Source: JBDLID01 sp039715055 (GTDB lineage Bacteria > Desulfobacterota > Desulfobulbia > Desulfobulbales > Desulfocapsaceae). From it: 44,470 nucleotides of DNA. Positions 16,956 to 25,692 of this stretch are shown piece after piece (position 1 is the first letter of the stretch; the number at the start of each line of letters is the position of its first letter). The DNA lies in assembly GCA_039715055.1 (NCBI GenBank), contig JBDLID010000007.1:1-44470 (forward strand), written 5' to 3'. Made by a program: the position numbers and the translations under genes. The notes under the pieces were generated by a model that did no database searches, was not told where the DNA came from, and saw only the letters and a list, made by a program, of their open reading frames with translations.

Positions 16956-17546
16956 ATGACTGAACAGAGCAATTCGCAGGATATCGCATCGCTTTACCTT
17001 TTTCTTGCCCAGAGTATGAAATATCCGGACAAGGAGTGGATGAATGATGAGTTCTTTCAGGTACTGAACAATCTCCTTGAACATCTCGGAATTCCGGAAG
17101 AGGCTCAAGATATCATTAAGGCCATGGAAACAAGTGCGGATCCTCTCGAGGATCTTCAAGTGGAATACACCAGACTGTTCATCAACGGGGTCCCCCATGT
17201 GGTTGCCCCACCCTACGGTTCAGTTTACTTCGACAAATCCCTACAGGGAAAGTTTGCCGGCGACACCCTTGCCTTTTACAGGGAAAAGGGTTTTGACATG
17301 TCGGAATCTGCAGACCTGCCCGATCACCTGGTCCATGAGCTTGAGTTTTTATCTCTGCTCGCAGAGGAAGAGGACCATGAAGGTGAATCCAGGTTTCTGA
17401 GCAAGTTTTTCAGACCCTGGTATACAAAATTTCTAATACAAGTTCTTGAGGAAGCGCAGCACCCCTATTTCAGGGTTGTAACACAATTAATCGATTTTTT
17501 TACAAAGGAGGAAGACGAAGATGGCTTTCAACTTAACCAGGCGTAA
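16956..17546 (+). CDS. TorD/DmsD-family molybdoenzyme chaperone
   Basis: The protein has 196 residues and is all-helical. Family marks are LQVEYTRLFING, the PPYGSVYFD stretch and DHLVHELEFLSLL. These cytoplasmic chaperones hold the Tat signal peptide of a specific molybdoenzyme until the cofactor is inserted. Its client is almost certainly the next gene, whose start it overlaps by 26 bases, with the ribosome binding site AAAGGAGG inside the torD-like frame. Confidence 0.92.
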   Translation: MTEQSNSQDIASLYLFLAQSMKYPDKEWMNDEFFQVLNNLLEHLGIPEEAQDIIKAMETSADPLEDLQVEYTRLFINGVPHVVAPPYGSVYFDKSLQGKFAGDTLAFYREKGFDMSESADLPDHLVHELEFLSLLAEEEDHEGESRFLSKFFRPWYTKFLIQVLEEAQHPYFRVVTQLIDFFTKEEDEDGFQLNQA

Positions 17547-19764
17547 ATTCCTGAAAGCAGCGTCCCTGGCAGCGGCATCGGTTCCGCTTTCCAAGGTCGT
17601 GTCTGCCGATACAGGGGTGAGCAAGGCCCCTCTGGTTGCCAAGGGAACCCATGGTGACAAGACCGTGGTCGGCGGCGTTTGTGAGATGTGTTTCTGGCGT
17701 TGCCAGCTGGTCGGCAAGGTTCGTGACGGCCGACTGATGAAACTTGAAGGCAATCCCAAGTCCATCGACAACGGAACCGCCATCTGTGCCCGCGGCAACG
17801 CCGGTGTCAAACTGCTCTACGATGTGGACCGACTCAAGTACCCCATGAAAAATGTGGGCAAACGAGGTGCTCCCAAATGGAAGCGGATTTCCTGGCAGGA
17901 AGCACTTGACGAGTGTGGCGAAAGGCTCAACGGCGTGGTTAACACCTACGGCGCCCATGGTATCTCTGTCTTTCCCCATGGTGCTTCAGCCAAATACCCC
18001 ATGCACTACTTCGAGCGCACCGTTGGAACCCACAACGTCAGTGAAGCCTCCTTTTTCCAGTGCCGCGGTATCCGTGATACCGCATACGTTGCCTCCACAG
18101 GCATGCCTCCCGGAGAGAAAGTTGATATGCCCAATACCAAGGTGCTCTTTCTCATTGGCGGCCACCTGGGCGAAAACATCCATGTCTCCCATATCAAGCA
18201 GTATGTTCAAGGGCTGCAAAACGGTATGAAGCTGGTTGTCGCAGATCCCCGTTTCTCAGCATCTGCCGCCAAGGCCGACATCTGGGTTCAGATCAAGCCG
18301 GGTACCGATACCGCTTATATGCTGGCAATCATGAACTACCTTGTCCAAAATAACAAATACGACAAGGATTTCATCGAAAACTACACCGACGGTTTTGACG
18401 AATTCGCCAAGGCCATCTCCGAATGGAGCCTTGAAAAGGCGGCCAAGGAGTGTGATATCCCGGCCGAACAGATCAAGGAAGTGGCCGAACTGCTTGCTGC
18501 CAATGCTCCTAACGTTGCCATCCATCCCGGACGCCACGTCTCATGGTACGGCAACGACTTCCAGCGTCAACGTGCTCTCGCCTGCCTGACTGCTGTTCTC
18601 GGCGCCTACTTCGTCAAGGGCGGCTGGGTGCCGCCTAAAGGTCCCAAAGGAATCAAAGGAATCAGCTGGAAAAAGCATGATCACGGCCACAAGTTCGATC
18701 TCAACTACAACCAGGAGGAGGATGAAAAGGTCTACAGCAACAATCCTCCCGGTACTCCCACCGAGTTGATCCGGGACTGTGCCATCAGCGGCAAGCCATA
18801 CCCGATCAAAGGGTGTGTCATCTGGGGCCAGAACCCGATGCAGACCATCCCCGGTCAGGAGAAGATGAAGAAGGTGCTTGAGCAGATGGATTTTGTCATG
18901 TGCGTTGACGTCATGCCCACCGACATCACCATGTGGGCCGACATCCTGCTGCCCGAGGCCTCTTACCTCGAGCGTTACGACTACATTAAGAAGGGAACCC
19001 AGTGGGATCTTTCCAAGCCCCACCAGCAGTACATCGCACCGCGTATGCCGCTGGTTGATCCGATGTTCGAGCGCAAAGACCAGGTCTACATCACCAATGA
19101 GCTTGCCAAGCGCATGGGTCACGGCGACGAGATCCCGGTCAACTCCCTTGAGGAAATGACCGAGAAAAGCCTCGCAGGAGCAGGTCTTTCCATCGCTCAG
19201 ATCAAAAAAGAGGGCGGCATCCATATCCAGCCCGGAAAGGATCCCTACAAGATGCCCGAGGACTTTGAAGTCCTTCTCTTTAACGAGGACCTTACCGATG
19301 CCGGACATCCCGGAGCCCCGACTTACAAACCGGTCGAAGAGGTTCCAAAAGGCTTTGCCCGTCTGCTCTATGGACGTGCTCCGGTTCACACCTTCAACAG
19401 AAGTCAAAACAATGTCTGGCTTAACAACGCCATGCCGGACAACCCGGTCTGGGTCAATGAAAAAGTGGCTGGCAGGCTCGGTCTCATCGATGGTGATACC
19501 GTTGGTTTTGTCAACAGTGAGGGTGTCAAGTCCAGAACCACCACAACGGTCAAGGTTACTCCCGGCATTCGTGAGGACTGTGTCTACATGTACCACGGTT
19601 ACGGCAGTGCCAACCCTGCTCTTTCCACTGGACATGGTACCGGCGTCGATGATACGAGCCTGATCACCAAGCTCGCCATCGATCCCGAATCCGGCTGTTC
19701 CGGAATGCGGAACAACTTTGTTAAACTGATCAAGGATGATAAGGTCCTGGACATCCCGGCCTAA
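17521..19764 (+). CDS. Tat-exported molybdopterin oxidoreductase catalytic subunit (PsrA/PhsA/ArrA-like)
   Basis: The protein has 747 residues and belongs to the DMSO reductase superfamily. The Tat signal is TRRKFLKAA (residues 6-14). A [4Fe-4S] site follows, with Cys54, 57, 61 and 89 (C-x2-C-x3-C-x27-C). The likely molybdenum ligand is Cys181 in FFQCRGIRD, as in polysulfide and thiosulfate reductases. Later landmarks are WGQNPMQTIPG and DVMPTDITMWADILLPEASYLE. The substrate is not decided by sequence: polysulfide, thiosulfate, tetrathionate or arsenate are all possible, and sulfur is favoured by context (octaheme OTR-family gene, rhodanese). At 747 residues it is shorter than typical TtrA. 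Translation is probably coupled to the chaperone gene. No membrane anchor gene follows. Confidence 0.92.
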   Translation: MAFNLTRRKFLKAASLAAASVPLSKVVSADTGVSKAPLVAKGTHGDKTVVGGVCEMCFWRCQLVGKVRDGRLMKLEGNPKSIDNGTAICARGNAGVKLLYDVDRLKYPMKNVGKRGAPKWKRISWQEALDECGERLNGVVNTYGAHGISVFPHGASAKYPMHYFERTVGTHNVSEASFFQCRGIRDTAYVASTGMPPGEKVDMPNTKVLFLIGGHLGENIHVSHIKQYVQGLQNGMKLVVADPRFSASAAKADIWVQIKPGTDTAYMLAIMNYLVQNNKYDKDFIENYTDGFDEFAKAISEWSLEKAAKECDIPAEQIKEVAELLAANAPNVAIHPGRHVSWYGNDFQRQRALACLTAVLGAYFVKGGWVPPKGPKGIKGISWKKHDHGHKFDLNYNQEEDEKVYSNNPPGTPTELIRDCAISGKPYPIKGCVIWGQNPMQTIPGQEKMKKVLEQMDFVMCVDVMPTDITMWADILLPEASYLERYDYIKKGTQWDLSKPHQQYIAPRMPLVDPMFERKDQVYITNELAKRMGHGDEIPVNSLEEMTEKSLAGAGLSIAQIKKEGGIHIQPGKDPYKMPEDFEVLLFNEDLTDAGHPGAPTYKPVEEVPKGFARLLYGRAPVHTFNRSQNNVWLNNAMPDNPVWVNEKVAGRLGLIDGDTVGFVNSEGVKSRTTTTVKVTPGIREDCVYMYHGYGSANPALSTGHGTGVDDTSLITKLAIDPESGCSGMRNNFVKLIKDDKVLDIPA

Positions 19765-19797
19765 GCTGGCTGAGCCTATATAAGGAGGAATGATTCA

Positions 19798-20601
19798 ATG
19801 CAATATGGAATGATCATAGACCTGGAGCGCTGCGTCGGCTGCCATGCCTGCACCATCGCCTGCAAGGCTGAATGGGAAGTTCCGGTCGTCAATGCTAGAA
19901 ACTGGGTAAAGCGGTTGGGACCGACCATGACCGCCGACGGTATGACCGCTACCTACTACCCCGGTCTGTGCAACCACTGTGCAAAACCGACCTGTGTCCC
20001 CGAGTGTCCCGCCGATGAGGTGGAGATGACCTTCAAGGATGCCAAAAGCGGTAAAACCAAGACAATGAAAGTTGCCGCTACCTGGAAGGACCCCTTTGAC
20101 GGAACCGTTCAGGTCGACAAGGAGCGTTGTCTTGGCTGCGGGGCCTGCGCCGATGCCTGTCCGTACGGTGCCCGCTACGTCAATCCCGATCTTGCCGACG
20201 ACAACTCTGAGGGCAAGGTTGACAAATGCACCTACTGTAAACCCCGTGTTGAGGCAGGACTCGATCCCGCCTGTGTCCAGACCTGTATCGCCGGTGCACG
20301 AATTTTCGGCGATCTGGACGATCCCAACTCAGAGGTTTCCAAGTATGTCAAGAAAGGCGCCAAGGGTCTTGAGGCCAAAGGTGGTCACCTCGGCCCCAAC
20401 TCCCGTTATTACGGGAAGAAAAGAGATATTAACCTTCTCTTTGCCGACTACACCCCTGAGCTTGCCGACCTCGGCTCAGCCCGCCGTCGCGCCATGATGG
20501 CATCCATGGTTAAACCTGCAATGAACAAGGCCCGCAACATGGGTCTGCTCGGTCTTGCCGGTGCCATGCTCGTTAAAGGAATGCAGGAAGAAGACAAGTA
20601 A
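19798..20601 (+). CDS. Four-cluster ferredoxin subunit of the molybdoenzyme (PsrB/DmsB/ArrB-like)
   Basis: The protein has 267 residues and no signal, so it is probably exported with the Tat-bearing partner. Four cysteine groups are visible: CVGCHACTIAC near the start, CNHCAKPTCVPEC, CLGCGACADAC and CTYCKPRVEAGLDPACVQTC. They would bind four [4Fe-4S] clusters that carry electrons between the molybdenum site and an external partner. The C-terminal 35 residues contain a mildly hydrophobic helix (NMGLLGLAGAMLVKGM), too short and polar for certain membrane insertion. AAGGAGG lies ahead of the ATG. A strong terminator follows, closing the operon at three genes. Confidence 0.93.
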   Translation: MQYGMIIDLERCVGCHACTIACKAEWEVPVVNARNWVKRLGPTMTADGMTATYYPGLCNHCAKPTCVPECPADEVEMTFKDAKSGKTKTMKVAATWKDPFDGTVQVDKERCLGCGACADACPYGARYVNPDLADDNSEGKVDKCTYCKPRVEAGLDPACVQTCIAGARIFGDLDDPNSEVSKYVKKGAKGLEAKGGHLGPNSRYYGKKRDINLLFADYTPELADLGSARRRAMMASMVKPAMNKARNMGLLGLAGAMLVKGMQEEDK

Positions 20602-20628
20602 TTTAGACTTTTTTCCTACATTAATAAC

Positions 20629-20669
20629 AAAAGGGGAACAGCCGGGTTATTCGGCTGTTCCCCTTTTTT
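20629..20669 (+). terminator. Rho-independent terminator closing the molybdoenzyme operon
   Basis: Perfect 16-base arms (20629-20644 and 20652-20667; core GGGGAACAGCCG) around a seven-base loop end in a T-run. Confidence 0.95.
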
Positions 20670-20682
20670 GTTAAACCCCGGT

Positions 20683-20773
20683 TATAGGGTGTAGGGTCGA
20701 AGGTCGAAAGTATAAGGTGCAAGGTGTAAGGTAAAAGGCAAAAGGTATAAGGTTTAGGGTTTGAGGGCGAAGG
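20683..20773 (+). repeat. Degenerate heptanucleotide repeat array, 13 units
   Basis: Thirteen consecutive 7-mers keep the pattern T-N-N-A-N-G-G with few exceptions: TATAGGG, TGTAGGG, TCGAAGG, TCGAAAG, TATAAGG, TGCAAGG, TGTAAGG, TAAAAGG, CAAAAGG, TATAAGG, TTTAGGG, TTTGAGG, GCGAAGG. It lies between an operon terminator and a convergent gene. The shorter array at 4069-4103 shares phase and consensus. No coding frame uses it convincingly. Confidence 0.8.
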
Positions 20774-20835
20774 AGCAGGAATAGTAGTTGGGTTAAGCAG
20801 AGCGCAACCCGACATGGACAATCTTTCTCTTCGAT

Positions 20836-21096
20836 TTATGAATAAATAAAGACGAAACGGTCGTTGTCAAAGCTGATTCTCAGCCGCCCCTCGTGATTTC
20901 TGCCGTAGACCTCCCAGCCCGGCTCCCCTTTTAATTCACACTTCAGGCAGCATGGCGAATGAACGCCCTTATCACGGTCGCACCAGGAGACCAGGGTGGC
21001 GTAATCGTTTTCCTCTTCCGCCATCATCTTGCCAACCTCTCTGGCCTGGTCAAAACTGAGCTCATAGCCGACAAAATTACAGCTGATCGGTTTCAT
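20836..21096 (-). CDS. Small cysteine-containing protein of unknown function
   Basis: The protein has 86 residues with five cysteines: one near the N-terminus (ISCNF), one in SWCDRDKG, and three in HSPCCLKCE. The WCDRDKGVHSP stretch recalls small proteins annotated as AF1514/DUF5619, but I am not sure of this. The start lies inside the last 20 bases of the upstream regulator gene, so it is translationally coupled to the two-component system. It could be an accessory or metal-binding protein for that system. Confidence 0.65.
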   Translation of the reverse strand: MKPISCNFVGYELSFDQAREVGKMMAEEENDYATLVSWCDRDKGVHSPCCLKCELKGEPGWEVYGRNHEGRLRISFDNDRFVFIYS

Positions 21097-22528
21097 TTTT
21101 CCTTTCCTCCTTTTCCGCAGTCTGTTTCAGCCTCCAGTTCAATGCCTGGCGGGTAATGCCCAGCATCTGGGCGGCAATGGCCTGATTTCCCTGGGCCCGA
21201 TTGAGTGCCTCGGTCACCAGGACCTCTCCAGACTCTTTAAGGGTTGGAAGTTGTTTGAGGACCGAGAAAAGTGTTTTTCCGCTTTCCGGCTCAAAAATAT
21301 CCTTTTCCTCCTGAATTGAATGGCGGGAGATAATATATTTCTTGAACACTTCCATGCTTAACACCTTTGAACGATGCTTGGACACGGCATCAAAAATCAT
21401 GGACTGAAGTTCACGAATATTACCCGGATAGTGATAGGTACTGAGCAGGATAGGCAGTTCGCCTGGATAGGTTGGTCTTTTTTTACCCAGTTTTTCAGCA
21501 CTTTCTTCAAGAAAATGATCGAGCAAAAGCGGAATATCGTCCAACCGGTCCCGTAAGGGTGGAATATGAATATGGTGGGTTCGTAATCGAAAAAAGAGAT
21601 CCTGGCGAAAGGTTCCGGATTTCTGCAGTGATTCAAGATTCTGGTGGGTGGCAAAAATCATTCGTACATTTGTGGAGCGGGAAATATCGGAGCCCAGGGG
21701 AAAATACTCCCGTTCCTGGATAAGGCGCAGCAGTTTGATCTGGGCCCCGGGACTGAGATCACCGATTTCATCGAGGAACAGACTGCCGTCGGCAGCAGTT
21801 GCGATAAGTCCCTTGCGGCTGGACTCTGCCCCTGAAAAGGCCCCCTTCTTATGACCGAAAAGGGAATCTGCCAGCATGGTGTCATCAAGGCCGGCAATAT
21901 TTGTGGCCACAAAATCCCCACTCCTGCCGCTTAACCGGTGGATGGCTCTTGCAAACAGTTCCTTGCCCACTCCGGTCTCCCCGGTAATCAGTACCGGCTC
22001 GCAGGTGGTGGCAATGGCCTCTGTATACTGAAAAATGGAGTGCATGGTCTTATTGTGGGTGACAATATCGCCAAACGCCTCCGGGGTATTGAGGGTATCT
22101 TTGAAGTAATGTTCCTTCAATGCCGAATTTTCACGCCTCAGAGTCCCCAGGTCTATGGCACGCCTGACACCTGTGACAAGACGCGACTCTTCGGTGACTT
22201 TGGTAAAGAAGTCATAAGCGCCCAGTTTCATGCAGTGGACAGCAGTCTCCACCTGGTCCAGACCGGTAATAATGATCACCGGGATATCGGGAAAATCCTG
22301 CACGACGATGGGCAGCAGTTCGTCTCCGGCAAGATGAGGCATGGTCAAATCAAGAACAAGCACTGAAAACCGGTTCTGTTGAAGCAAAACCTGGACCTTC
22401 CTCGGGTCGCTGCAGGTCATCACATTACTGATACCCGCGGCCTGGAGGGTGAGGCTGAAACTGTTCAGCCACGCTTCTTCATCATCAACAAGAAGAACCG
22501 GAAACTGCGGAAAAGTTGTCTTTATCAT
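21077..22528 (-). CDS. NtrC-family response regulator, sigma-54 activator
   Basis: The protein has 483 residues. The receiver domain has DD at 15-16 and phospho-acceptor Asp60 in VLDLTMP. The AAA+ domain has Walker A GETGVGKE, Walker B LFLDEIGDL and the sigma-54 contact loop as GAFSGA, a conservative change from GAFTGA. The C-terminus is a Fis-type helix-turn-helix (AQGNQAIAAQMLGITRQALN). GGAG lies ahead of the ATG. It follows the histidine kinase gene by 44 bases and is surely its partner. The nearest sigma-54 promoter is the one ahead of the rhodanese lipoprotein gene at 25580, on the far side of the kinase gene, which makes that gene the best candidate target. Confidence 0.93.
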   Translation of the reverse strand: MIKTTFPQFPVLLVDDEEAWLNSFSLTLQAAGISNVMTCSDPRKVQVLLQQNRFSVLVLDLTMPHLAGDELLPIVVQDFPDIPVIIITGLDQVETAVHCMKLGAYDFFTKVTEESRLVTGVRRAIDLGTLRRENSALKEHYFKDTLNTPEAFGDIVTHNKTMHSIFQYTEAIATTCEPVLITGETGVGKELFARAIHRLSGRSGDFVATNIAGLDDTMLADSLFGHKKGAFSGAESSRKGLIATAADGSLFLDEIGDLSPGAQIKLLRLIQEREYFPLGSDISRSTNVRMIFATHQNLESLQKSGTFRQDLFFRLRTHHIHIPPLRDRLDDIPLLLDHFLEESAEKLGKKRPTYPGELPILLSTYHYPGNIRELQSMIFDAVSKHRSKVLSMEVFKKYIISRHSIQEEKDIFEPESGKTLFSVLKQLPTLKESGEVLVTEALNRAQGNQAIAAQMLGITRQALNWRLKQTAEKEERKNETDQL

Positions 22529-22572
22529 TCTGACTCCAATGAATTGTTTTTTTTAAAAATATTACCACTTTT

Positions 22573-24897
22573 CTATACCTCTGCTTCCTGCCTGGCCGGT
22601 AGACTGACAATCGCTTCAGTCCCGACTCCGAGCTCCGAAGTAAAGGTTATCAGCCCGTTGTGTTCCTTTACAATGCCGGCAGAGACTGCGAGGCCGAGAC
22701 CTGTCCCGCCCATGGTCCGCTTGGTGGTGAAAAACGGATCGGTGACCTTGTTGATCACATCGGATGCAATTCCACCTCCCTCATCCTGCACACTAACCTC
22801 CACCCCGTCACTTTCCTGGTTATAACGGGTCATAACACAAATAGTGCGGTTGGAGTCCTCAAGTGATTCACAGCTGTTCTGGATGAGGTTGATCACGACC
22901 TGGATTAATCTTTGACGGTTACCAAGTACCATTGGAATATCCTGGCCGTACTCAACGCGAAAATGATTAGTCGATTTGTGGATGGCGTTTGAAGTCAGAC
23001 GGACCCCGGAACGGACCACGTCGTTGATATCGACCTCATCCATCAAACCACTGGTTTCCTGGCGGGCGTAATCCTTGAGATCAACCACGATCTCCTTGAT
23101 CCGCTGGGCACTTTCCTCAAGTTCGGTAAAGACCTGGGGCAATTTTCGGCGTATCTCCGTGTACTCAATGCCGCCCATGGCAAAATCGCCATTTTCCTCA
23201 AAAAATTCATCAAGAATGGGCTTGGCACTCTCCCATGAACGCTTAAGGATGGGCAGATTCAAGAGGGCAATGGAGTTGGGGTTATTGATCTCGTGAGCAA
23301 CCCCTGAAACCAGAAGTCCCAGTGAAATCATCTTGTCGGCATGTTGAAGATGAAGCTGCTGCTGCCTCGCCCTTTCCTCACTTTTTTTCCTTTCAGTGAT
23401 ATCGCGGACGATCCATATGGCATGCCACTGATCCTTGATCCTGGTCGATGACAGGGAAAGTTCAACATTGACTTCTCCACCGGCCTTGCTTAAGGCAACG
23501 AGTTCAACTGTCTGGGCAAGACTTCCTTCACGATCCCCTTTTTGGATAGTGAGCAGTTCATCTGAGACGCCCTCCCGCCTTGGACCGATAAGAACATGAA
23601 TAGGCCGACCAAGAGCTTCTTCGCTTTCATAACCGAAAATGATGGAGGCTGCCTCGTTCCAATAGGCGATATTGCCCTCATGATCCATGAGAATAATGCC
23701 GTCGAGCGCCGAGGCGGTCAGGTTACGGAACTTGTCCTCGCTTTCCTTCAACCACTCTTCTGCAAGGTTTCTGGCCTCGCATGTCTCGATATAGCGATCT
23801 GCAAGTGCAGTAAGCTCACCGGCCATGTTTTTGATTTCACGCGGCCCCTTCCAGTGAAACACAGCACGTTTCTCATTGTTGATTATGTCATCAAGGCCGG
23901 TAAGCAGGTCGCCTTTCATAGCATCGATCCGCTTAGCAATCCAGTTTGCCGACAGAAAGACAAAAACAGACATGGAAAAAATAACCACAATGACATTGAC
24001 GGTGAGGTTAACCTTCCAGGACTCGATGGCACTGACGTCAACCTTGTAGCCTACCCACATGACCGCCCTGTGTTCAGCATTAAAAACAAGAGGCAGCCAG
24101 GCAATTTTATTATCGTCTTTTCCGACAAGGATAACAGGATCACTGGGGTTGTCTTCAAACTCCAGACCGGGGAATTCGGTATAGGCGTTACAGTTTTCAT
24201 CTGTGAGTTCGACATCATCCGGCAAATCATCTTTTATCAACTCACATCCTCTGAGAAAAGATCCGCTGTCAGTGACCCAGAACCCATCTTTGAAATTCTC
24301 GAGAAATGCAGACAGCTCAATACTCAGCACCACTACACCAAGGGTTTGCTGTGTGGAAGAAATAACGGGAGAAGCCATAAGGAGGGTATAAGAATCCTTT
24401 CCTCGGGTGAGCCCAAATGGATCCTGCTTCTCATCAACCAGTTCCGCAAAAATCATATTTTCTTCAAGCGCAAGGGTCTGCTTGAAAAAGGATGCTGTTG
24501 TTATATGGGAAACCATTTGTCCTGTCTCCAGGCCGTTCTTTCCCCTTGTTAAGGAAAGTTGTGGCTCACCTTTGTGGTCAAACAGAAACAGGCTGGAGAC
24601 CTGATCGTCATAATTGAACCATCGTTGGAAAACAGTGGTGAGGATAGAGCTGTCAAAATTCCTGTTAATGGTTTCAATGGTTGAGGGAAGTGTTGCGGAA
24701 CGGATCAGGCTCTTTTTAAGGCAACGGATTCTGGCATTGATCCTGGTAAAGTCGACATGGGAACGAGCCTGGGCCTCGAGACCTGCCGCATACTCAAGAC
24801 GTTCTATTGTTCTTGGCAAATTCAGGCCAACCACAAAAAAAAGGGGCAGCAGCCCAAGCGCAATAACACCTATAAAAATAAAGGAACGTATATTCAT
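22573..24897 (-). CDS. Membrane sensor histidine kinase with periplasmic sensor and PAS domains
   Basis: The protein has 774 residues. A first membrane segment (about 7-27) and a second (VNVIVVIFSMSVFVFLSANW, about 300-319) bracket a periplasmic domain of about 270 residues that looks Cache-like (YTLLMASPVISSTQQTLGVVVLSIE). Cytoplasmic parts are a linker, a PAS domain (about 388-505), a HisKA-like region with phospho-acceptor His535 in SGVAHEINNP, and a C-terminal ATPase domain with GGGIA and GGTGLGLAVS boxes. The start is the ATG at 24897. The ligand is unknown; gene context suggests a sulfur compound outside the cell. It forms an operon with the response regulator and the small Cys protein. 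Confidence 0.92.
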   Translation of the reverse strand: MNIRSFIFIGVIALGLLPLFFVVGLNLPRTIERLEYAAGLEAQARSHVDFTRINARIRCLKKSLIRSATLPSTIETINRNFDSSILTTVFQRWFNYDDQVSSLFLFDHKGEPQLSLTRGKNGLETGQMVSHITTASFFKQTLALEENMIFAELVDEKQDPFGLTRGKDSYTLLMASPVISSTQQTLGVVVLSIELSAFLENFKDGFWVTDSGSFLRGCELIKDDLPDDVELTDENCNAYTEFPGLEFEDNPSDPVILVGKDDNKIAWLPLVFNAEHRAVMWVGYKVDVSAIESWKVNLTVNVIVVIFSMSVFVFLSANWIAKRIDAMKGDLLTGLDDIINNEKRAVFHWKGPREIKNMAGELTALADRYIETCEARNLAEEWLKESEDKFRNLTASALDGIILMDHEGNIAYWNEAASIIFGYESEEALGRPIHVLIGPRREGVSDELLTIQKGDREGSLAQTVELVALSKAGGEVNVELSLSSTRIKDQWHAIWIVRDITERKKSEERARQQQLHLQHADKMISLGLLVSGVAHEINNPNSIALLNLPILKRSWESAKPILDEFFEENGDFAMGGIEYTEIRRKLPQVFTELEESAQRIKEIVVDLKDYARQETSGLMDEVDINDVVRSGVRLTSNAIHKSTNHFRVEYGQDIPMVLGNRQRLIQVVINLIQNSCESLEDSNRTICVMTRYNQESDGVEVSVQDEGGGIASDVINKVTDPFFTTKRTMGGTGLGLAVSAGIVKEHNGLITFTSELGVGTEAIVSLPARQEAEV

Positions 24898-25579
24898 CAA
24901 AGTGGTTCAGAAAGAGAAATGGTGTTTCTTTTTTTATGAATTAAAGAAATAAGCTAAATAAATTCTTGCAAATTTTTTTGCTGAGCAAATAATTTTACCG
25001 ATTTTGATTAACAAATCAACAGTAGCCACAACATTTTTGACATAAAATTTTTTCCAATTTATTTTTTTGGGGAGACGAACATACCCCACCCTCTTCCCCA
25101 AAATGGCAAATATCGAAATACTTATTACAATATCAGAATGTTAGATAAAACAAATCGCAGGATTTCAAACATCCTCTGCCCCAAGTTGAATATTTTCATA
25201 TTGCAAACATACGATCACTACCACCATGTAATATCTTATCAACACAGGTTATCAAAACTAATTAGGCCTTTCATTTAACAGCAGGGAAGACCCGATAACA
25301 CGGAACAATTAAAAGAAATAATTTATCCGTTAAGGCTTCGCTTAAACACATATACACAGGCTGCCAGTGGACTAACTTCTTCCTGCTCCAAAACCCATAA
25401 TTATTTTTTGCACCCTATTTTCTCATGCTGGATTTGGCCTGAATGCTTAAATCGGCCTCAAGAACTTTTAAAAGAATCTTCCCCCTACTACGCTAACTGC
25501 CTAATTTACTGAATCACTATTCATAATGATGTTAGTCAGCGATCAAGTTAAGATTATTATTTTTTTTAGTATTAAAAGA
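24898..25579. other. Long AT-rich intergenic region between the kinase and rhodanese genes
   Basis: About 680 bases without a credible gene. It is markedly more AT-rich than its surroundings and separates divergent genes. It probably contains the kinase promoter and enhancer sites for the sigma-54 promoter at its right end; I could not define a repeated binding motif by eye. Confidence 0.5.
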
Positions 25580-25595
25580 TGGCACGACCTTTGCT
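25580..25595 (+). promoter_or_regulatory. Consensus sigma-54 (-24/-12) promoter of the rhodanese lipoprotein gene
   Basis: TGGCACG-ACCT-TTGCT matches the full consensus TGGCACG-N4-TTGCW. Transcription should start near 25606, leaving a leader of about 87 bases to the ATG at 25693, which has AAGGAGG ahead of it. Confidence 0.9.
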
Positions 25596-25692
25596 AATTC
25601 GCATTGCAACATAGTTAAGCGATCCGCATAGATGATGGACTACTCCGTCAAGCCGGATCAAACCAGTGGAGTTTGCAAGGAGGAACAACTAA

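Noticed and set aside
18541..19635. 364-residue minus-strand frame opposite the molybdoenzyme gene
   Set aside because: It is a mirror of a strongly biased coding sequence, with repetitive Val/Asp/His/Gly composition and no motif.
20683..20773. Heptad array considered as a CRISPR or coding repeat
   Set aside because: The units are 7 bases without spacers, and no conserved peptide repeat results on either strand.
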